Shown here piece by piece: positions 5,793 to 10,735 of a stretch of 10,735 bases of DNA. The notes below the pieces were generated by a model that saw only the letters and a program-made list of their open reading frames with translations, did no database searches and had not been told where the DNA came from. Position 1 is the first letter of the stretch. Each line of letters opens with the position of its first letter. Source of the stretch: an uncultured Phycisphaerae bacterium (GTDB lineage: Bacteria > Planctomycetota > Phycisphaerae > Sedimentisphaerales > Anaerohalosphaeraceae); the NCBI GenBank assembly GCA_937920485.1, contig CALETL010000093.1, positions 1 through 10,735 of the forward strand. The letters are read 5' to 3'. The position numbers and the translations under genes were made by a program.

Positions 5793-8645
5793 ATGAAAAC
5801 AGTTGAAATGATTGGCGCTGACCTGTCGGATCTTATCAAGGGTGACGTTTGCGTAGATATCTTCAACCGAACAGTATTCAGTACCGATGCGAGCATTTAC
5901 CGTATTGTACCGCGGTGTGTGATTGCGCCAAAAGATGAAACAGATATTATTACGGCGGTTCGATATGCGGCTGAAGAAAAGATTCCCATAGTACCTCGCG
6001 GTGCCGGCAGCGGTCTTGCCGGAGAGTCCCTGACCAGCGGGATTATGCTGGATGTGCGGCGTTATATGGATGCGATTCTTGAGACTGCGGACGATGGTTC
6101 CTGGGTGCGTGTTCAGCCGGGAGTGGTGTTGGATACGCTCAATGCACATCTGGCCCGTTGGGGACGCAAGATCGGCCCCGATCCGTCCAGCGGTAATCGT
6201 GCGGTCATGGGAGGCATTGTTGCCAATAATGCCACCGGTGCCCATTCACTGCACTATGGCTATATCGGTGAGCACATTCGATCTGTGCAAGCCGTATTGG
6301 CCGATGGTGCCAGTGTTGAGCTAACAGAAGCCGTTGCTACCGGATCAGAAAGCCGGGAAGGTCAGCTTGCCGGGGCGTGCTTGGAGCTATTGGGCGGTCA
6401 GCAGGAACTCATCGAAAAAACCCAACCCGCGACCAAGCGAAACCGATGCGGCTATTCCATTCAGCAGATCGTCAGTGATGGACATCTGAATCTGGCCAAA
6501 CTCATGGCCAGTTCGGAGGGAACGCTGGCTGTATTCACAGAAATTACGCTGCGAACAGTACTGCTGCCCAAAACGAAGGGGCTTGTGCAGTTTGAATTTG
6601 CTGATATTGAAACAATGGCCAAGGCGGTGCCTGTGATTGTCGATTGCCGAGCAAGCGCCTGTGAACTGATGGATCATACATTGATCATGATGGCTCGAAA
6701 CGCCTTTCCTCAGTATCAGCGGATTCTTCCTGCTGAATGTGCCGCAACGCTGCTGGTTGAACATGCCGGCGATGATATTCAAACAATTCGGGGAGACATT
6801 GACAATACGATTGAAAGTGTTGGTTCCTTAGCAACCGGATTTCTGGAAGTTTTGGATGAGGATGAACAGGCGTTTTTATGGAAAGCCCGCAAAGACGCCG
6901 TTCCCTTGCTCAATCGTGAGAAGGGTCCGTCGCATCCGGTTGCTTTCATGGAGGATGTTTCGGTTGAGAACAGTCAGTTGGCTAAATATGTTGTCGGACT
7001 TGAACACATTGCGAAAAAATATGATATTACGACAGCCTATTATGGTCACGCCGGGGATGGTGAATTACACGTTCGTCCCTATCTGGATTTGAGTTTGTCC
7101 GAAGATATAAAGCGAATGAAGCAGATTGCCGGAGAGGTCTTTTCGCTGGCGTGGTCGCTGGGCGGTACAATCAGTGGTGAACATGGTGATGGGTTGCTTC
7201 GTTCAGCGTTTATTGAAAGCCAGTATGGCTCGGAATATTATGAGCTTCTGCGTGGCATCAAGCGAATATTTGATCCTGAGAACATTTTAAATCCGGGTAA
7301 AATTATTAATGACGATCCTGATTTGATGGTTCAAAACTTACGTGCGGTTCAGCTTAAAGCCGCAGAGGATTTCCAGACGGAGTTGTGTTTTGGGCCGAAC
7401 GAATTCCGGTATGAAGCCGAGCAGTGCAATGGATGCGGAGTTTGTCTGGCCGAAGCGGCCGATTCACGGATGTGTCCGATCTTTCGGGGACTTAACGAGG
7501 AATTGGGAAGTTCACGCGCAAAAGCAAATCTGCTCAGTGCATGGATGGCAGGGCAGTTCAGTAATGAGTTGGCTGATGCAAAGAAGCTTAAGGAAATACT
7601 CGGATTGTGTGTCAACTGTAAGATGTGCTCAATCGAATGTCCCGCGGGTGTTGATGTTTCAAAAATAATTATTGAGGCCAGAACCCAGTTGGCTCGCCAG
7701 ACCGGTTTCACGGCTGCCGAATTGGCGCTGTCTCACAACCGGTGGCTGAGTGTTCTTGCGAGTACATTTTCACCGATGAGTAATTGGATTATGTCACTTT
7801 CGGTGACCCGATGGGCACTGGAGAAAATAATTGGTCTGGATCGAACCCGGAGATTCCCTCATTTCGACCGGGGTAGTTTCATTCGCAAGGCGCAGCGGCG
7901 ACTCAAAGAGCAAACGTCTCTTTCGGCCCCGACCGACCGTGTCGTTTATTTTGTGGACAGCTATGCTAATTGGAATGATCATGAACTGGGCTTTGCTGTT
8001 TTGGATGTTCTGAAAAAGCTGGGTGTTGAAGTTATTGTTCCGAAGCAGCGTCCGGTCCCGCTGCCTGCTTATGTTTACGGCAATTTGAAGACAGCGCGAA
8101 AGGATATTGAATACAACCTCAAACACATTGTGCCGTATGTCCAAAAGGGATATAAAGTTATTTGTTCTGAACCCAGTGCGGCATTATGCCTGAAAGACGA
8201 GATGCGGCTGATCAATAACAGTCAGGATGCCCGGTTGGTTTCGGGAAATACATTTGAATTGATGGACTATCTGAGGGGACATGTTGAGAAAAACCCTGAC
8301 AGTTTGTCCTTAAATAACGAATATGCAGGTAAGAAAATAGCGTATCATGCTCCGTGTCACTTGAAATCTTTGCGTTTAGCGGGTGTCAGTATAGAATTAT
8401 TAAACAAATGCGGCATGGATGTTAGCGATATTAACGGCGGTTGCTGCGGATTGGCGGGGACGGCGGGAATGCAGAAGAAACACCATGATTTGTCCGATGC
8501 GATTGGGTCATTGTTGACGGAAAAAATTGCTGAGACGAATCCCGATATTATTCTGACTGAATGTGCTGCCTGTAAGATGCAGATCGAACACCTGACCGGC
8601 AAGCTCGTAGTTCACCCAATTAAGCTTCTATCGCAGGCATTTTAA
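5793..8645 (+). CDS. FAD-linked oxidase fused to Fe-S/CCG domain protein (GlcD-GlcF-type, 2-hydroxyacid dehydrogenase-like)
   Basis: A 950-residue single-chain fusion of a GlcD-type flavoprotein and a GlcF/GlpC-type iron-sulfur protein, like FAD/Fe-S D-lactate or glycolate dehydrogenases. The FAD-binding part (about 35-215) has VPRGAGSGLAG and a GPDPSSGNRAVMGG stretch. The oxidase C-terminal part (about 240-510) has GHAGDGELHVRP and SGEHGDGLLR. Two cluster motifs follow, CNGCGVC (about 545) and CVNCKMCSIECP (about 606). Two cysteine-rich CCG-type repeats then form the C-terminus. The second is intact (HAPCHLKS, GGCCGLAGTAGM, TECAACKMQ). The first lacks the Cys-Cys pair and has PSA where PSC is usual. 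It probably oxidises a D-2-hydroxyacid and passes electrons to a membrane or soluble acceptor; the substrate is not determined. The start is uncertain: ATG 5793 has GGA 7 nt upstream, while in-frame ATG 5781 and GTG 5775 have no good ribosome site. Confidence 0.92.
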   Translation: MKTVEMIGADLSDLIKGDVCVDIFNRTVFSTDASIYRIVPRCVIAPKDETDIITAVRYAAEEKIPIVPRGAGSGLAGESLTSGIMLDVRRYMDAILETADDGSWVRVQPGVVLDTLNAHLARWGRKIGPDPSSGNRAVMGGIVANNATGAHSLHYGYIGEHIRSVQAVLADGASVELTEAVATGSESREGQLAGACLELLGGQQELIEKTQPATKRNRCGYSIQQIVSDGHLNLAKLMASSEGTLAVFTEITLRTVLLPKTKGLVQFEFADIETMAKAVPVIVDCRASACELMDHTLIMMARNAFPQYQRILPAECAATLLVEHAGDDIQTIRGDIDNTIESVGSLATGFLEVLDEDEQAFLWKARKDAVPLLNREKGPSHPVAFMEDVSVENSQLAKYVVGLEHIAKKYDITTAYYGHAGDGELHVRPYLDLSLSEDIKRMKQIAGEVFSLAWSLGGTISGEHGDGLLRSAFIESQYGSEYYELLRGIKRIFDPENILNPGKIINDDPDLMVQNLRAVQLKAAEDFQTELCFGPNEFRYEAEQCNGCGVCLAEAADSRMCPIFRGLNEELGSSRAKANLLSAWMAGQFSNELADAKKLKEILGLCVNCKMCSIECPAGVDVSKIIIEARTQLARQTGFTAAELALSHNRWLSVLASTFSPMSNWIMSLSVTRWALEKIIGLDRTRRFPHFDRGSFIRKAQRRLKEQTSLSAPTDRVVYFVDSYANWNDHELGFAVLDVLKKLGVEVIVPKQRPVPLPAYVYGNLKTARKDIEYNLKHIVPYVQKGYKVICSEPSAALCLKDEMRLINNSQDARLVSGNTFELMDYLRGHVEKNPDSLSLNNEYAGKKIAYHAPCHLKSLRLAGVSIELLNKCGMDVSDINGGCCGLAGTAGMQKKHHDLSDAIGSLLTEKIAETNPDIILTECAACKMQIEHLTGKLVVHPIKLLSQAF

Positions 8646-8725
8646 TAAAAAACTTGCGATTTTTCCCCAAAAGAGTAAGCTTGAATACTGTAAAGCAGAG
8701 ATAAATTCAAATCAAGGGATGGTTT

Positions 8726-9535
8726 ATGAAACTAACGGAACTGTTGCGAAGTGAATGCGTTCGAGTTGGCTCAACCGTGGATGATAAGGCTATGGCACTC
8801 TGTGAAATTGCGGCGCTGGCCAAAGAATGCAGGGTTTTAAAGAAAGTTTCTGAAGAGGCGATTTTAGAATCTCTACAGGAGCGAGAGACCCTTGGAACCA
8901 CGGCGTTCGGACATGGTATCGCGATTCCGCATTGCCGTATGAAAGGAGTAAAGGACTTTGTAGTGGGTTTGTTAACGGTTCCTGACGGGGTTGAATTTGA
9001 ATCGGAAGACACTCGAAAAGTTCATTTACTTGTATTTATTATTTCCCCTAAAAACAGTGACAATACTCATGTTCGTCTGCTTTCAACAATCTCACAGGCC
9101 CTGCAGGACGCTTCTGTTGTCCGGGAAATGATCGAGGCACCGGACAGTGATACCCTTCGGTCGTTGTTTCTTGAAGCCACCAAGGCCGGTGTGTCAGAGC
9201 AGGTTCCTTTACGCCGTAATCTGGTTCATGTATTTGTTCAGGATGAAATCGTTTTTCGTGAGATCCTTGAAACGCTTTCCAGTTTAGAGAATACATCGTT
9301 GAACGTGTTTGAAGGACAGTCCTGCAATTCATATTTAGCTGCTACAAAGTCGCAGGGTAATCTTTCAAAAGGCAGCGACACTGTTTCCAAGTGCATTATA
9401 GCTATTATCGATCGAAGTTTGAGTAATGAGGTTATCAGACGAGTTGAAGCGATTACCGGAAGTTTGCAGGAGTGTATCGGTGTGATGGTAACAATACAGG
9501 AGTTGGCCTATTCAGGGGGTTCACTGGAAATCTGA
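8726..9535 (+). CDS. PTS EIIA (fructose/nitrogen-type) domain protein with extra C-terminal domain
   Basis: A 269-residue protein. Residues 1-150 form an EIIA(Fru/Mtl/Ntr) domain: FGHGIAIPHCR gives the phospho-accepting His69, and THVRLLS (His115) is the second conserved His region. EIIA proteins accept phosphate from HPr. A complete sugar transporter would also need EIIB and EIIC, which are absent here, so a PtsN-like regulatory role is more likely. Residues about 163-269 are additional to a normal EIIA of about 150 residues. They read as beta-alpha-beta twice (NLVHVFVQDE, REILETLSSL, SLNVFEG, CIIAIIDRSLSNEVIRRV, GVMVTIQEL), which suggests a ferredoxin-like or PII-like fold; this is inference. 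The start is ATG 8726 behind AAGGGA (8714-8719), 6 nt away. It follows the oxidoreductase by 80 bp with no clear terminator between them. Confidence 0.87.
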   Translation: MKLTELLRSECVRVGSTVDDKAMALCEIAALAKECRVLKKVSEEAILESLQERETLGTTAFGHGIAIPHCRMKGVKDFVVGLLTVPDGVEFESEDTRKVHLLVFIISPKNSDNTHVRLLSTISQALQDASVVREMIEAPDSDTLRSLFLEATKAGVSEQVPLRRNLVHVFVQDEIVFREILETLSSLENTSLNVFEGQSCNSYLAATKSQGNLSKGSDTVSKCIIAIIDRSLSNEVIRRVEAITGSLQECIGVMVTIQELAYSGGSLEI

Positions 9536-9578
9536 ACATAGTCTCCTGTGCAGGTCATTGAGATGAAGGGACATTGAC

Positions 9579-10544
9579 TTGGCGGATTCACGGATTAACT
9601 TATATCACAATCTTTCTGTGATGCTGAATGCGGGGATGCCGATCATACGAGCTTTCCAAACGGTTCAGAAGCAGGGGAGATATGGGCGGCTTTTCAGAGA
9701 AATCGAACAAGATGTTTCCCAAAACGTTTGTGGCGTAGCAGATGCTGTGGAGGCCCGTCGAAAAAAATTTAAGAAATTAGATGTTACTTTGATTCGCGTT
9801 GGTGAAGAAACCGGACAGCTTGCGGAAATGTTCGGGGAATTATCTCAATGGTATACTTTTCGTCAACGAATGCGTCGTACCTTTAAGGCGGGGATGGCAC
9901 TGCCGGTTGTTTATATTCACGTAGCGGCATTTATTTTTCCCGTTATTCCGTGTGCTTTCAGTGGATTTGATATACAGGTTTATTTCAAGACGATGAAGGC
10001 TATCTTGGCCGCATTTTATATACCTGCAGGAGTTATCTTGGGAATTATCTATTTAACTCCCAAGACCGGGCCCCTGCGCTGGTTGCTGGATACTTTCGTA
10101 ATGATCGTTCCATTGTTGGGCAAGGCGATTCGTGAATTAGAGCTTAGTCGGTACTGCAAAGTTTTTTCAATTACATACAGAGCGGGTGTGCCGATCATAC
10201 AGTGTACAAAAATGGCTACAGATACAGTATCGAATCGTGTTATGCATCAGCGGCTTCGAGGGGCCTACGAAAAGGTTCTGGTCGGCGATGAAATGAGTAC
10301 GGGGTTCAGTCCGGCACTGCCAGCGGAGTTTATTGCATTGTGGGAAGTTGGTGAAGAGAGTGGTGAATTAGATCAATCGACGTGGCGGTTGGGGGATATG
10401 CATGCACAAAATGCGGAATTTAAATTTAATTTAATTGCGGAATGGGTACCGCGACTGATCTATTTTATAATCCTTGGCCTATTGGTGTATGCTGTTATTT
10501 ACGCGATTTCGATGATCGCGTCCAGTTACCAGTCTGTGATGTGA
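9579..10544 (+). CDS. Type II secretion system F family (GspF/PilC-like) inner membrane protein
   Basis: A 321-residue protein starting at TTG 9579, supported by GAAGGGA (9565-9571) with 7 nt spacing. It carries two T2SSF domains. The first has LSVMLNAGMPIIRAFQTV (12-29) and VGEETGQLAEMF (74-85). The second has YCKVFSITYRAGVPIIQ (192-208) and WEVGEESGELDQ (255-266). Hydrophobic segments at about 107-125, 142-160 and 291-313 give the three-helix layout of the family. GspF/PilC proteins form the inner-membrane platform for pilus or pseudopilus assembly together with an ATPase. The protein is shorter than the usual roughly 400 residues, mainly because the N-terminal leader region is missing. No ATPase, pilin or other secretion gene is visible around it, so its partners must be encoded elsewhere. 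It lies 43 bp after the EIIA gene and is probably co-transcribed with it. Confidence 0.9.
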   Translation: MADSRINLYHNLSVMLNAGMPIIRAFQTVQKQGRYGRLFREIEQDVSQNVCGVADAVEARRKKFKKLDVTLIRVGEETGQLAEMFGELSQWYTFRQRMRRTFKAGMALPVVYIHVAAFIFPVIPCAFSGFDIQVYFKTMKAILAAFYIPAGVILGIIYLTPKTGPLRWLLDTFVMIVPLLGKAIRELELSRYCKVFSITYRAGVPIIQCTKMATDTVSNRVMHQRLRGAYEKVLVGDEMSTGFSPALPAEFIALWEVGEESGELDQSTWRLGDMHAQNAEFKFNLIAEWVPRLIYFIILGLLVYAVIYAISMIASSYQSVM

Positions 10545-10559
10545 TTTATAACTCCTTTC

Positions 10560-10588
10560 TTGATAAATTTTTACATTTCGATTACAAA
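10560..10588 (+). promoter_or_regulatory. Candidate promoter for the rnpA-like gene
   Basis: TTGATA (10560-10565, 5 of 6 consensus matches) and TACAAA (10583-10588, 4 of 6) are 17 nt apart in the gap after the secretion gene. Transcription would begin near 10595, about 40 nt before the TTG start. No terminator hairpin is visible in this gap. Confidence 0.45.
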
Positions 10589-10636
10589 AGAACCAATAGA
10601 ACCGAGTAAGAACTATCTTAAAGGGGATACAGCAGA

Positions 10637-10735
10637 TTGCCCCGACTTTTTTTTCGAAAATCACAGCGGATTGCTTCAAACGAGGATTTTGACAGAGTGC
10701 TTTCTTATAAGTGCTTTGTTTGCAGGGGGATGTTT
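10637..10735 (+). CDS. rnpA: Probable ribonuclease P protein component, N-terminus (cut by right edge)
   Basis: A frame open to the right edge begins at TTG 10637, the first possible start after an in-frame stop at 10619-10621. AAAGGGG (10620-10626) lies 10 nt upstream. The 33 visible residues begin MPRLFFRKSQRIASNEDFDRV and continue with a Cys/Phe-rich stretch. They fit the N-terminal pattern of RnpA: a Phe, then a basic Arg-rich turn, then x-x-DF-x-x-V. RnpA is the small basic protein that helps the RNase P RNA remove 5' leaders from pre-tRNA. The RNR motif that would confirm it lies beyond the window. In many bacteria rpmH sits just upstream, but there is none here. The family call rests on a short match, so moderate confidence is fitting. 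Confidence 0.6.
   Translation, partial: MPRLFFRKSQRIASNEDFDRVLSYKCFVCRGMF

Noticed and set aside
5739-6245. Long open frame antisense to the start of the oxidoreductase gene
   Set aside because: Its predicted protein is rich in His, Arg and Asn with no domain pattern, and it lies opposite a clear FAD-binding domain. It is a shadow of that gene, as are the other antisense open frames at 489-878, 823-1167, 6387-6782, 7349-7711 and 7794-8144.
9563-9577. Four-codon open frame (ATG to TGA) overlapping the ribosome site of the GspF-like gene
   Set aside because: Its ATG has no ribosome site of its own, and such minimal frames are common by chance. It could affect translation by coupling, but nothing in the sequence supports that.
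1-10735. CRISPR array, tRNA, insertion sequence or phage module
   Set aside because: I saw no regularly spaced direct repeats, cloverleaf-like segments, transposase motifs or terminal inverted repeats while reading both strands by eye; a covariance-model or repeat search was not possible.

Overview
This 10.7 kb window reads as an ordinary bacterial chromosome segment of moderate GC. It holds eight complete protein genes and two genes cut by the window edges. No CRISPR array, insertion sequence, phage gene, tRNA or rRNA was seen. Most starts carry clear Shine-Dalgarno sequences (AAGGA, AGGAG or AAAGGGG types), and GTG and TTG starts are common. The gene types (ferredoxin-tailed aldo/keto reductase, amphi-Trp protein, exported dual-specificity phosphatase, long GH130 protein, fused FAD/Fe-S oxidoreductase, EIIA-type protein) would suit an anaerobic or fermentative environmental bacterium. 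A Planctomycetota/Phycisphaerae-type lineage is my best guess, but this rests on family impressions and not on a marker gene.

Region 1 (1-2143, + strand): the tail of an unidentified gene, then an aldo/keto reductase with a C-terminal two-cluster ferredoxin module, a small amphi-Trp protein and a membrane-anchored tyrosine/dual-specificity phosphatase. The short gaps suggest one transcript. Region 2 (2144-4158, + strand): a single-gene unit with a good sigma70-type promoter, a 594-residue coiled-coil lipoprotein and a textbook terminator. Region 3 (4183-5634, - strand): a GH130-family mannoside phosphorylase/glycosidase-like protein. It converges on the lipoprotein gene and diverges from the next gene across a 158 bp intergenic region with candidate promoters in both directions. 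Region 4 (about 5793-10735, + strand): a 950-residue fused FAD/Fe-S 2-hydroxyacid dehydrogenase-type protein, an EIIA(Fru)-type phosphotransfer protein with an extra C-terminal domain, a short GspF/PilC-type membrane protein starting at TTG, and the beginning of a probable rnpA (RNase P protein) running off the right edge.

Functionally this is a patchwork and not one obvious system. The redox enzymes (aldo/keto reductase and FAD/Fe-S oxidase) and the GH130 protein point to carbohydrate and hydroxyacid metabolism, and the EIIA protein is more likely regulatory than a sugar transporter, since no EIIB or EIIC is present. I do not see convincing evidence of an undescribed defence or mobile system. 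The points most worth a second look are the lost metal-ligand motif in the first CCG repeat of the oxidoreductase, the displaced catalytic His in the aldo/keto reductase, the extra domain on the EIIA protein, the unclassified coiled-coil lipoprotein, and an rnpA with no rpmH in front of it.
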